Positions 1 to 11,258 of a stretch of 64,000 nt of DNA are shown here, piece after piece. The DNA lies in assembly GCF_000002595.2 (NCBI RefSeq), contig NC_057013.1, forward strand, positions 3,804,929 to 3,868,928, given 5' to 3'. Both the position numbers and the translations under genes were made by a program. How positions within the stretch are numbered: the stretch's first letter is position 1; the number at the start of each line of letters is the position of its first letter. The DNA comes from Chlamydomonas reinhardtii (lineage: Eukaryota > Chlorophyta > Chlorophyceae > Chlamydomonadales > Chlamydomonadaceae). Below the pieces are notes generated by a model that worked only from the letters and a program-made list of their open reading frames with translations, was not told the DNA's origin and searched no databases.

Positions 1-2891
1 GGCAGGTAGGAGCATGCGCAAATGAGCAGCCGAGGAGGGAAGCCGTATCCACAATCATCCCAACCGACGTGAAGTCCAAATCAGGTCAAACACCCAGCTT
101 GACAACACTGCCCCCACGCCGTGCCCGTGCCACCGCGCCTGCGCCGCCGCGCTCACCGGTGGCCACAACGCCATCCTGGTTGATGGCCATGGAGTTGATG
201 ATTGCGCGCTGCTGGCTGAGCATGTTGTGCAGGAAGTCGCCGTCGGGCAGCGCCCATTTCTTGATGTTCTCGGCGGAGGCGGAGGCGAACGCAAACTCGT
301 GTGGGTGCATGGCCAGCGCGCGGATGGACTTCTTGTGGTGCGTCAGCACCGCCGACGCCTTGCCCTTGCGCAGGTCCCACAGCCGGATGGTGCTGTCGTG
401 GCTGCCGCTGATCACCTGCAGGGTTGTATGAGGGGCCGGGCTGTTGCGTTTGGCGGACAGCTTACGGGCGGCTACACGGGCGCCGAACGACAACTCCATT
501 CTTATCACCCAAGCCAGTCCGCGCTAAGCTTGCGCTGAGCTCCCTCGCCACGCCCTCTGTATCCGGCGATGACCTCTGCCCCAGCTGTGCTCGCCTCCGC
601 CGGCACGCACCTGCGGGTCGGGCGCCTGGGCCAGCAGCGAGCACACGGTCTGGTCGTGGCCGCTGAGCACCATGGCCTGCACCTTGGTGCGCATGTCCCA
701 CACGCGCACCACGCTGTCGCGGCCGCCCGTCATGAGCACGTCCAGGTTGGGGTGCAGCGCGATCGAGTACACGCCCGACAGGTGGCCGTGGTAGGAGCGG
801 ATCACCTGTATCGCATGAGGGCGGGGGGCCAGGAGGGGTCGGGACTTCTGGGGTAACAAGGAGGGGTGAGCTCGGAGCTCGCGCGTGCGTTGCCCAGATT
901 CGCGGGTTGGCACGCCCGCAGGCACCCCGCAGCATTGTAGCACGGCCAAGCCAGTCACCGTAGCCACCCCTGTCCAGCCGCCCTGCGCACCTTGTTCTGC
1001 TCCAGGTCCCAGCACTTGACCATCTTGTCCAACCCGCAGCTAAACATGTAGGGGTGCCGGGACGACACCGCCAGCCCCGTCACCTGCAGCCACCACCCAG
1101 GGGCACACGTTGACCGGCAATGCAATGGTAATGAGCGGAGGATGGTGCCGACCCGCGAAAGCACAATAACAAGCACCTGACAAGCGCAACATGCCCACTA
1201 ACCGTGCCACACATCCGCCAGGCGGAGCCTGACCCCAAGCCTGCTGCCCGCACCTGCTCGATGTGCCCAGTCAGCGTCAGCTTCAGCTGCCCTGAGGCCA
1301 GGTCCCAGATTTTGATAGTGCGGTCCGCGCTGCCGGTGGCAAACCACTCGTTGCTGGGGTCCACAGCCACACACCGCACCCAGCTGCAGTAGGAGGGGAG
1401 GGAGTGCCGGGTGTCAGGGTTCACGCGCGAGAGGTGGGTGGTCACGGCATGCAATACTCCTCTCGTAAGTCAGCTGCTCACGGCTAGATCCCTACCCAGC
1501 CACAGCCTGCTAAAGTGGCTTACATCTTCCCCTGTAGCAGGCGCACATTGCACTGCTTTCATCACCGTTAAGTTTTTATGTCGCATTTCCGCCCATGCTG
1601 GCCTTGCCGCTACGTTCACCTATGGCCGTCGCACCCCCCCCCCCCTTTTGGGAGTGGAACAAACTAGCCCCCTGAGCTACACCCTTGCCGCCTGCAGCAG
1701 CCCCGCCTCACCCCAGGTGGCCGGAGATGACACGGTACATCTTCCAGGGCGCGTGCCACACCGGCCGAGGCCACTTGCTGGCGATGCGCCGGGAAACCGC
1801 CGCGCTGCTGTTACCACCTTTGTCCGCAATGACCGCCATCACCGCCCGCTGGTGCGCTTCGGCGTCGGCGCCCGGCGCCGCTGGACCGCCGGGCGGCTGG
1901 TAGAGCGTGAGCTGCCCTGCCCCCGGCGCGTCCCCAAGCTTCTTGGCCACCGCGGCGGGGATGTTATCGATGAGTTTGGCCAGGTTGCTGCGCGACTCCG
2001 GTCGGGAGGCGTCGCCGTCCGCGGATGGCCCTGCCGCGCCCGCAGCCGCTGCCGTCCTGCCGCTGGGCCCTGCGCATATGCCAACCGCGTAAAGGTGACC
2101 GACCGGCGGAAATGGCTCACAGCGTCTAAGGCCATGCATAGCTGGTTGTGCGAGAGGCCAGTACGCACGCGCCTTCTGCCGTCAAGCCCGCCCAGGCAGA
2201 ACCATGGCAGGCCATCCGCTTGGAAGCAGCTGTGTGCCCCACAACGCCCGACACGCCATAACCCGCTAAAGCGGTGCCACAGACACCGCATGACCGCAGC
2301 ACCCTTGGTATACCATGCGCTTCGAGGAAAGCGACAGGCCCCGTACCCTGCCACGTGCGCTTGCCCACGCACCTGGGGGCGGCGCGGCTGTGGGTTTGGG
2401 CGCTGGCGCCGGCGCCACCAGGTGGCTTACGTGCTCATACTCATCCCGGAACTTCACCGCCGCCTTGATAAGTTGGCTGTCGAGGAAGGACAACAAAGCA
2501 ACGGCGTTCAGCTCAGCCAGGATACACAACGTCTGCCAGAACACAGCGGGGGTTTCCAGGTCAGCGGCGACTAGGACCGCCGTCGGCAGCCCCCACCCCT
2601 CCCGTCGCAGCCGCCTCCCGCCAACCCCGCCGCGACCGCCGCTAGCGCCCGGACATGCCCCCCATATCGACCAACGATATATGGCTGCACGCCGACGTCC
2701 CAGCCCGCTTAGAGTCCCTCGATCGCGGACCTGGTCTCATCCAGCGGCACTGGCTGCCCGTAGTTGCTCGCGAAGACTTCATATGTCCGCTTCAATGATT
2801 GTAAAGTCAGGGCCTTAATGGTCTTGGCGTCCGCTGACAAGTCCGGGTTGAAAGACTCAATGACAACCTCACTGGTCGTCTCGGCCGCCAT
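1..2891 (-). CDS. PRL1: PRL1/PLRG1 (Prp46-like) WD40 splicing factor, 3' part outside window
   Basis: This is a subunit of the NineTeen complex, a nuclear WD40 protein that helps activate the spliceosome and in plants acts in stress and sugar signalling. The start ATG is at 2889-2891 and the first exon encodes [10 protein letters not shown] with a [10 protein letters not shown] stretch typical of the PRL1 N-terminus. The exon near 2050-1714 ends in [21 protein letters not shown] minus its last residues, the hallmark lead into the propeller. WD repeats follow in exons at about 1390-1255 ([25 protein letters not shown]), 1083-992 (CWDLEQNK), 808-616 ([28 protein letters not shown]) and 420-157 ([24 protein letters not shown]). 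Introns are GT-AG. The last exon or exons lie beyond base 1. The exact end of exon 1 and the exon near 2.45 kb ([11 protein letters not shown]) are uncertain. Identity is secure; gene limits are approximate. Confidence 0.93.
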
Positions 2892-3297
2892 GGCTGCTAG
2901 CAGCCTTTACAGCTGGCTTATATCGTCTAGTCAGAGGGACACGGAGCCGGCTTCAGGTCATTCGCGTAGCGGAAATCCACGTAAAATAGTTGCCTCAGTC
3001 TTCGCGTGGATAGCTTGAAGTTCAATATTCTAGATATATGCTGAAACTCATGTGCGGCTCAGCAACTGTGGCATCCGGAGTCCTGCGTGGCCTGCATCGG
3101 GTGCCTTTGCTTCGCGATTCACAGGGAGCCTCAGGACACCCAATAGCAGCATAGATTTGCAATGAAGTTGAGGCCATATTTGCGACTGGGACTTTTTTAA
3201 CGCGTCTGTACTCTTCTGCGGAAGGGGCGCACTGGATTTCTCTCTGCCGAGCACGAATGTGCCCCTCTTTAGCCCTATGACCTGGGACTGTTAACAG
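2892..3297. promoter_or_regulatory. shared divergent promoter and 5' UTRs of PRL1 and the WW/GYF gene
   Basis: The 406 bp between two opposed start codons hold no open frame with coding character. The stretch is less GC-rich than its neighbours. No core motif can be named with confidence. Confidence 0.5.
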
Positions 3298-5414
3298 ATG
3301 AGCGGGCACGAGGGGAGCGCCACAGCGGGCGCACACGCGCAGGCACAGCACGCCCTGCCGCAGGGGTGGGAGGCGTCATATGACGAGCACCACCAGGCCT
3401 GGTATTACTACAACCGGAGCACTGGCGAGACGTCATGGACGCCACCGCCTGCGGCGTATAGCTCGTAAGCTGTGTAGGGCGTCGCTCTGGCATGTTTGGA
3501 TTCTCACACCACTGACTTCTTCCACTGCCCCCGCACCCCGCCGCTCCCGCAGGCATCACACTGCATCAGCCCAAGCCGCAGACACGGCAGCAACCGCAAC
3601 AGCCCAGCGGTCAGGTCCTGATCCAGCAGGAGCAACTGCTGCAGCTGCACACGCCCATACGGCAAGTGCTGCAGGCAATGCACCTGGCCCGGCACCAGCC
3701 GCAGCCGACCCGGGTGCGGCTGCCGGCGCTTCCGCGGCCCCCTCAACATCACGCAGCGGCTGGTACTACCGGGACCGCTCCGGCGTCCTGCATGGCCCCT
3801 TTGGCCAGGACCACCTGCACGCCTGGCGCAACTACCTGCCCATGGACCTGCTGGTGTGGTACGTGGAGCTGGGAGGAGCAGGAGCAGCCGGAGGAGGGGC
3901 GGGAGGCAGCAGCAGAGGCGGCGGGGGCAAGAAATGGCGGCAAGAACAGCAACAGCCACGCGCAGCAGAAATGGAGGCCACCGGCGGTGGAGCGTCAGCG
4001 GACGCAGCTGGTGGTTCACAGCAGGAAGGGATGATAGCACAGGACGCAGCGGTGGCACAAGAGGCTGGGGCGCTGCCGGGGCTTGGCAGCTATGACGACG
4101 ACGAGGACGAGGCAGCGGGGGGCAGCGAAGCTCACTGTCCTGACGAACGGCCACCGGCTAAGAAGGCGCGCGGGGAGTCAGCAGTGGATACGGAGACTGA
4201 GGTAGAAGGTGGTGGGACGGGGCCCGCGTCAAAGGCAGATGGCTCAGGCGACGGCGAGGAGGCGGAGGCGGACGGTGGCGGCACGGAGGGCGTGGACGAC
4301 GCAGCCGAAGGCCAGCAGCCACAGGAGCAGGAGCCGGCGAATGCGGAGGAGGCCATTGCCTGCGGCCTGCCGGGCATTGAGCTAGCGGAGCTGCTGGGGG
4401 ACGGAGCGCTGCTAACGGACTGGCGGCAGCGATTCCCCGGCGCCTCACGTGGCCGCCACGGCGTTGCGCCGCCGGCACCGGTGCACGACCACTGGCTTCG
4501 AAGCGCCGCAGCTGCTGCGGCGGCGGCCCACGCCCACGCCGCCGCCGCGGCACACTACCACGCCGCCTACCACGGCCAGGGCGCCTACCCGGGATACGGC
4601 GGTGACGCCGGCCCGCGGCCGCCGCCTAGCAGCCGGGAGGAGAGCATGGCCGAATACGCCGCGGCGGTGCTGGCGGTCCTGCCGCCGGATGACGAGGCGG
4701 TGGTTCTGGCTCGCCAGGCGGCGGCGGCGGGCCGGAGCCTGGTGGACGTGGTGGCCTTCGCAACCTCGCAGGCGGCCGCGGCGGTGGCGGCCGGCTACGA
4801 GCCGCCGCCTGTGGAGGGCGAGGAGGTCAAGCCGCCGCCGGTGAGCGAGCACGGCACGGCGACAGAGTACGTGCGCGACCCGCGCAGCGGGCGGCTGACG
4901 GCGGTGCCGGCGGAGGCGGCGCCGCCCAGCTCGGCCAAGGCGCTGTACGGCGAGTTTGGCAACTGGATGAACCCGGAGCAGATCGAGGATTACCTGGCGC
5001 AGGCCAAGCAGTGGCGGCGGGAGAAGATGCCCGCCATTTGGGCCAAGAAAAAATTAAAGGTGCGTGCGGCAGGGGGAGGAAAGCAGTGCAGCGTGCGACG
5101 CGGTGCGACGCTGATGGTATTCGGGTATTGCCGTGCACGCTTCCGTGCGAGTGCGTGTGTCGGCAGGGCGTGCACATGAGATAACCCGTGTTTGTGTCGA
5201 GGGTGCACCCTGCGAAGAACTGCAGTGGGAGGATTGCAGCGGGAAGCGACAGGACACCACAGTGGTGGCAACGTTTGCAGCGTGCTCTTGGCAGCCGACT
5301 GCTCACGCGCCTCTTGTGCCGGCACGCATTCTTGCCCTGCTACAGGAAATCCGTGAGCTTAAGGAACGCAAGAAGAAGCGACAGGAGCTGCTGCAGTGGG
5401 GTCCAGACCTGTAG
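3298..5414 (+). CDS. WW plus GYF domain protein, likely nuclear / splicing-linked
   Basis: Three exons, 3298-3464, 3553-5059 and 5346-5414, splice in phase to 580 residues. The WW domain lies at about residues 20-50 (LPQGWEASYD, AWYYYNRSTGETSWTPP). A GYF-type domain follows at about 130-170 (GWYYRDRSGVLHGPFG, YLPMDLLVWY). Both modules bind proline-rich ligands and are common in splicing and mRNA-decay factors. A long acidic, Ala/Gly/His-rich middle contains a basic patch PPAKKARG that could be a nuclear signal. The C-terminus is conserved-looking and charged (EFGNWMNPEQIEDYLAQ, then ELKERKKKRQELLQWGPDL). The start was chosen because it is the first ATG in frame with the WW domain. Exact orthology is not known to me. 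A TGTAA signal at 5557-5561 fits its 3' end. Confidence 0.8.
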
Positions 5415-5853
5415 GGAGCGAATGTGATGTCGAAAGATATTCAGCTGCACGGTTGGAGGGGTCGAGTGATGTGTGCGCGTGTGCCACGGTGTGCATCCAT
5501 CAAGGCGTGCTGCTGGAAGCGGCCAATACAAACGTCCTGCGATGGCACTATGCATGTGTAAGACGTAATCGACGCTTGCAAGGCCTACTGCAAGAGGGGT
5601 TTGAAAATTGAAACATGGGGAGGGAGGCCTGGTAGGTCTGACACTCTGACACGGCCAGCTGTCGCGTCAGGAATGGGCGGACGTGCAAACCCACTCTCTT
5701 CGGTCGCGAGGCATAATTCATTAGCTTGCAAGCACCATATACATAGCAAAAGCAACAGGCAGCTCTCACTTGCACACCCTGTTTGCGCAACAGTAGTCGA
5801 CTATTTCCGCAGCACCTGTCATTAAAACCAAACCTTTACTTGATCTGTGAATC
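5415..5853 (+). other. 3' UTR of the WW/GYF gene and 5' region of the next gene
   Basis: No coding frame with support is seen. TGTAA at 5557-5561 is the probable polyadenylation signal of the upstream gene. The rest is leader or promoter of the small membrane protein gene starting at 5854. Confidence 0.5.
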
Positions 5854-6696
5854 ATGAGCGACGAAGTACTGGAGCAAATTAGCGAGGCGGAACTCGATGA
5901 CGAGACGGGTTCCCAAACCGGGACGGTGTTCCTCTTAAAGTTCTTGGCGGAGACTTGGGGCGAGAGCGGCAAAGCGGTGGTGCAACAGGTACTAGGCGTC
6001 TCAAGCAAACGTCGGGGATGGACACGCCACAGCCCCGCTCACCTGCAGTTTCCGGTCCCGTGTACCTTCTCTCGCAGTTCCTGGTGTTCTATGCGCTTAT
6101 GCTAGTGGGCTTCCTTTTCCTATACCTGATGATGCGGTCCACGACACAGTGAGTCGGCGTTGCCGGGGGGCATGCCTCGCGCCTGCGGGATGGCGAGCTG
6201 GTGACTGCGAAGCGTGGCAGGGCCGGCGGATGGGGGCAGAAAACGGTGGGGCGGGCCGGGACAGGAAGGGTGTGAGGTGGCTGAGAATGAAGCGTGCCTT
6301 TGCACATGCCTTTTGTTGGGCCTTTTGCAGTGTGAAGGTGCAAAGTACGGTTCTCCCTTACCCACCGCCTGACCTCTTCCCTCACTAACAGGCTTCGAGA
6401 GATCCGAAAAAACATCGCGGAGACGCTCAGAGAGCAACGGAACCGCAAATTTGATGAGGTGAGAATCAAGGGAGGCTTGAGATTCCCGCAGCTGGCAGTA
6501 GCAATAGATGCGGGCAGTGACGTGCTTTGGTTTCATGTTGCCGCTGAGCCACCGGAGTTGCACGCTTTGCTTTCAAGCACACCTACGATGGAGTTGCTGC
6601 GTGTGAAAGCAAGTGGCACAGAGCTCTTGCTAAACCCGCATTTCATCGGCTCTGCAGGAGGCATACCGGAACCTTCCAGGCGGCGGATACTTCTGA
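5854..6696 (+). CDS. small single-pass membrane protein, function unknown
   Basis: Four short exons, 5854-5988, 6078-6148, 6392-6458 and 6658-6696, join in phase through GT-AG introns to give 103 residues. The N-terminus is acidic (MSDEVLEQISEAELDDETG). A hydrophobic helix of about 19 residues at 46-66 (FLVFYALMLVGFLFLYLMM) is the only membrane segment. It is followed by a basic amphipathic helix rich in Arg/Lys/Glu (LREIRKNIAETLREQRNRK) and a Gly-rich end, LPGGGYF. Charge distribution suggests an N-out/C-in or tail-type anchor, but that is inference. No exon is long enough to stand out alone, so it is easily missed. TGTAA at 7009-7013 fits its 3' end. I do not recognise the family. Confidence 0.65.
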
Positions 6697-8931
6697 GGGC
6701 CCTTGCGCGGCAGCAGGACGTTGCGGCACAGGTTCAGCATTTGCAGGCTGCGCTGAATGACAATACATGTGCAGGCGCGTAGCAAGACGTAGACATGGCA
6801 AGAGGGGTGGGCTAGGATTATCGGCGCGAGGTGCCAGTGGATCTGTGGAGCGGAGCACAAGCCAGGCATGGAAGGGACGTGATATTATGGTGTAGATGAT
6901 GGGAAGGAAGAAGCAGGCAAGCGTCCAGGGCGCGACCCTGCTTGACCGTGGAGACGGATCGTTTTTAATTGCGCCCGTCATGTTCCGGGAGCATTTAGCA
7001 GGAGTGGGTGTAAGGATGAGCGTTAAATGATGCCGGACAATCCGCATGGATGGGGACGAGCGCATAGGGACGATATCCAACGTTGGGTAAGGCCGACCTA
7101 GTTTTTGCACTTAACAAAGGGCCGAGTCAGTGGCAATGATGAGTGAGACTGCATGTAGTTGCTCATGGCCTGGGCGCAGAGACAGATGCGGTGTCATGGC
7201 ATGCGCACCGGCATTTGATGTGAAGTTGATTACGATGTGACCAAGGAATGGGAATGCGTGGCCACGGTTGCCTGCCTACATAACAATTGAGCGATGCCAG
7301 GATTGTACCCCATGCTCAAAATGAATTGAGCTTTTGGAGGGCATTACGCACGTTCTCCAATTTTGTCGGGGTTGGTCTGGTGAGGGCGTGGGGTCTGGCA
7401 CTTACTTCTTTACCCCCCCCCCCGCTGCTGATACCACCCACAACCCACTGGCCATGGCTAGCCCAGGGGGCCAGGCAGCCAGGACACGCTCACAATCCAA
7501 CTAAGCGCTGGAAATTACCATACTATGATACGGCATGCTGCAGTCTGCAGACCCAAGTGCTCCTTTCGTATCATCATTCCTTGCACTTGCGTAGCAAATA
7601 CATTAGAGCAGCTGTGCTTCCTTTCCTAGGTGCATCCGCTCAATGCCTCAACCGTAGCCTCAATCTTTGTGCTGTCCATATGATACACCTCACGCCGTTT
7701 CGCAACAGACATGCAGATAGTAACAAAGTCCGTCACAGTCTTTGCCCCCCTCATACAGGCCATACTCAACCATGTACGAGCACGCACAGACAGCGTTGCC
7801 ACTCTCCAATCCTACATCACGTGCCGTAAAGAACTGTACAGGGAATACCTCGAGAATTACATGCCGTGCTCATGCTCCTGACCCAACTCTTCCAAGTACA
7901 CCGCAAGAGCCGACGTGACAGATGCAAGGGCAGTCACGATCCGTCATGAGCTGCGGGGTCATACATGTCAGACCGATCCCCAGGCTGATGGGGGCGTACC
8001 GCCCAAGCTGCACACACCTCTCCCCCAGCCATGCAGATGGATTGCGGCGTCTTGCATTTGCATTCACACTAGCTTACGATGTGTTCTGTGTGGTGCTATC
8101 GCCTGGCCGGGCGCCCGGAGCGTGAGGAATGCGCATAGCATTAGCAAACTTCCAGCCAGCCAGCAACTTGTCGGTACAGTAACTCCGGCGTTCGACCAGC
8201 CATGCACTTCTGCTCTGCCACTGCAAACTGTCTGCCGTCTGCTTGAGGGTATGGGCATCAGCTGCACCCTACGGGACCTCGCCAACCTGCCTTGAACCCT
8301 GTCCCATCACACATTCACACCAGCTTACATATCTCTGGATTGGGCCCAGGCCAACTCCAGGTAGTATGCATTCATCCCCCATCGCGGCACAAGTAACGTC
8401 GTGTTAGATCGCGCTCGCCCATGTAACCATAAGTCAACATGCATGGAGTACCTGATTGCGCGACATGACACGGCCCCTAGACTGTCCTCACAATACAGTT
8501 TGCGTGCTTGGGCAGCCTCCAGCCTCAACTGCACACAACACGATTCCCCCTCCACATTGCAAGGCACTCGATCACTCCAATAAACTCTCTCTGTAACACA
8601 GGTTGGAAACGGTAGTGGACTGTGAAGACTCCTGAAAGGGCTGGCCGTGCCGTGGGGCAGTCACCACAGCAGCAGCCCCGTATGATTCTTCCCCTCCCCT
8701 ATGCTTCCTCATTCGCTCTGAGCTTCAATGCATGGGATTACGTCAATGCCCCCAGCCTTTGCCTGCTGCATACAGATGGCTGGTCCCTTGCCGCTCCCGT
8801 GCGTCCTCCGCAGCCTGCATGATTGTAAGGACATGCATGAGTCGCACGAGGTAGCACCCGAGTCAAGGCAACCCCTGAAATCCTCCCGACTCCAGGTGTC
8901 AGTTGGGCCATTGTCGTCCATAGCCTCTAGG
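6697..8931. other. non-coding stretch: 3' UTRs, no supported gene
   Basis: The first 300 bp are 3' UTR of the small membrane protein gene, ending near TGTAA at 7009. Beyond that GC falls and open frames lack coding character. A TTACA (TGTAA on the minus strand) at 7857-7861 could end a minus-strand transcript coming from about 9.7 kb. Short similar phrases (CATTCACAC then AGCTTAC) occur near 8064 and 8315. Confidence 0.4.
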
Positions 8932-9663
8932 TCATAGCGTCTCGTGTTGCGTGACTGCTGAATTGCGACCCTTGACCACACAGTTGACAGTGCCATTATT
9001 CTCCAGCCCGCTACTCCCTCTGTCTGCAGCACGGGCGACCAAACCCCACGACATCCGGCTGGTTCCGCTGAACTGCACGACATACCCGCCGAACCCCTCC
9101 TTGATGACGTTGCGTATGCACGACAGACTCACCTTGCGTGCTTTGATGTATTGCGTCTCGATATTGCGCACAGCCTCTAGCTGAGAAGTCGGGACAGTGC
9201 GCTTGGGAGGTGGATCTTTGTACTCTGGCCGCACTGTGGGGCAGGTTTGAGGCGGAGGAGACGTAACCAGGTGTGCTTGAGCTCTGGTCATCTCCTCCGG
9301 ACTGTCTTCTCGAGACCCAGCATCATGACATACACACTCTTCGCATGCGACGTGCGCTAATCAATGATTCGAGCCAGCGCTAGCAACACCGTACCGGTCG
9401 CATGCGTGCCGAGCATGTGGTCGACCTTGCCAGTCGTGTGCGTGCCAAACTGTCTTACGCCAGTCTTTGGCTGCTCCTCTTGCCGGAACATCGTTTGCGC
9501 TGATATTGAAGCTTCGCGTTTGGCTCGAAGGGCCGGGCAGCGCCTGGAGGTTGGGTGGGCCGCTAAACGTAGTCGCTTTGTTCTGTAGTGTCACCGAGTC
9601 TGAGCAGTGTATAGATGGCCGCGGCAGAGTGGAAAGGCCGTTCGTCGGTAAGTTAAGTATCAA
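8932..9663 (-). pseudogene. possible minus-strand gene or pseudogene, unrecognised
   Basis: Two open stretches lie in the same frame, 9663-9364 and 9360-8932, separated by a single TGA at 9361-9363. The second has protein-like composition (EYKDPPPKRTVPTSQLEAV, RKVSLSCIRNVIKEGFGGY, SRMSWGLVARAADRG) and a Cys-rich start (ACEECVCH). A very short intron could remove the stop (GTACGG donor near 9400, TTAG acceptor near 9357), but it would be only about 40 bp. Its position head-to-head with MAM33 fits a divergent gene. I do not recognise a family. It may equally be chance. Confidence 0.25.
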
Positions 9664-9934
9664 ACCGCGACGGAGTTGCTTTATTTGCGGTGCGATGCTG
9701 TTATCAAAGAAAGAAGCTTACTGCACGATGTTTTCGTTGCGTATTTGGGGTTGCGTGACGGTTTTGTTTTGCATCATCACTGCGATTGGCCGGGAAGCGG
9801 CCCAATCAGCCCGGTCCCAGCTGAGTGGCTAGCCCTATTATGGTGGGAGCCACGTACGCATCCGTCACCGCTCCGTAACTCGCTAGCGGCGTTCTCGTTC
9901 CTGGCCCCATCTCGATCCTGTTTCGAGAAGAGAG
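9664..9934. promoter_or_regulatory. MAM33 promoter / 5' UTR with paired CCAAT boxes
   Basis: ATTGG at 9785-9789 and CCAAT at 9802-9806 form the ends of a near-perfect palindrome. Opposed CCAAT boxes bind NF-Y in eukaryotic promoters; activity here is inferred. It lies about 130-150 bp upstream of the MAM33 start codon. Confidence 0.4.
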
Positions 9935-11258
9935 ATGGCCACCCGCCAGCGTTTGATGCGCGGCATTGCCGGCCTGCTGCATCAGCAGGGCCAGCAGTCG
10001 TCCTGCAGTCAGCTGCTCATGACCAGCGCGGCCGCGGCGTCTGCTTCGGCGTCATCGGTAGCGACTGGTCCCAGCCATCAGCCGGCGCTTCTCCTTCGCG
10101 CGGGTTCTGCGCTTCGCGGTGTCACCACTAGCGCGCCCACATTCAACGGCAGCCTCAGCAGCCTGCTGCGTGAGGAGGTGGACTATGAGAGGAAGAACTA
10201 CGAGCGGCCGGCGCAGATATCGGGTGGGCCTCCGGCGCCCTTCAAGCTGACGGAGGCGCCCGGCGACACGCTGCTGACGCTGACGCGCACCTTTGGCGCC
10301 GAGGAGATCAACGTGGATCTGCACGTCAACAGCCAGCCCTCCCCCGAGTACGACGGCGAAGATGGGGACGAGGGCATCAGCGTGGTGGCCTTCAACGTGT
10401 CGGTGGCCAAGGGCGATCGCGTATTGCTGTTTGAGTGCGAGAGCGACGGCAACTCGGTCAACATCAACCATGTCAGCCTGGAGCCCAAGGAGGGCCTGGG
10501 CAGCGAGAGCATGTACTCGGGGCCCGTGTTTGATGAGCTGGATGACAACCTGCAGGTGGGGGCGCACATGGGGGCAGAAAGGGGTGTGTGGGCTGTGGGG
10601 TCGGGCAGACGAGGTAGAAGAAGCGTCGGGAGGGGACAAAAGACACTCAATGGAGTAGTAGGGCGTGAGATGTAGTTGCAGGGAGACAAGTCATCACCGA
10701 TGAGCAGCCATCCGGGCGGCCAGGCGGGAGGGGTTGGATGGTATCGAGTGTTAGGGGGGTTACGACAGCAAAGCTTTAGGCGGAAGCGATGCTTGGCTGC
10801 GGCAATGGCGTGCTGGGATACGCGCAGCAGAGGCTGCAGCGGGTGGAAGGCGCAAACAAAGCTTGGGGCCCGTTGCCATTACAGTGTCCTTTGGGCGATG
10901 GATACGCGTGGGCCTGGAAATGCGGCGGTGTCTGAGTAGAGGGTTTATCCAGCCGTCTGCTCACACAACCCAGACGCCCACACGCGCTGGACGCACTGTC
11001 ACCAAAGTTGAACCTGCTATGCTCCCGCACGGTGCACATATCCCATATTTTTCTTCATCCCACGGATCACGTCTCCTCCATTCTGCCTCCGCTTCTCTCC
11101 ACTCTTCTTTCCCACAGGGCCAGTTCGGCAAGTATCTGGAGGACCGCGGCATCACTGCGGAGCTGGGGGAGTACCTGCGCTTCCTCATCTACGACAAGGA
11201 GCAGCGCGAGTACCAGAACTGGCTGTCGGAGGTGGAGGCGTTTGTGGGGGGCAAGTAG
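9935..11258 (+). CDS. mitochondrial MAM33 / p32 (gC1qR) family protein
   Basis: MAM33/p32 proteins are acidic trimeric chaperone-like proteins of the mitochondrial matrix that affect mitoribosome and oxidative-phosphorylation biogenesis. Two exons, 9935-10555 and 11118-11258, join in phase to 253 residues. Residues 1 to about 65 are rich in Arg, Ser, Ala and Gln with few acids, a typical mitochondrial presequence. The family body follows: LLREEVDYERKNYE, the acidic loop YDGEDGDEG, VVAFNVSVAKGDRVLLFEC, and the C-terminal helices in exon 2 (KYLEDRGITAELGEYLRFL, DKEQREYQNWLSEVEAFVG). The C-terminal LxxFL and YQNWL-type block is diagnostic. The single intron is 562 bp. The gene looks intact. Confidence 0.93.

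Noticed and set aside
1411-2574. 387-codon plus-strand frame
   Set aside because: It is antisense to PRL1 exons and introns; the conserved PRL1 protein is on the other strand.
3504-4154. 216-codon minus-strand frame opposite the WW/GYF gene
   Set aside because: It is a GC-rich shadow of the coding exon; Leu/Pro/Arg-rich with no domain.
6694-6760. Reading through the TGA of the small membrane protein as selenocysteine
   Set aside because: The downstream 20 codons lack a selenoprotein motif and the GGGYF ending is plausible as a terminus.
7287-7829. 180-codon plus-strand frame
   Set aside because: Composition is not protein-like, there is no conserved motif, and it lies in a low-GC gap.
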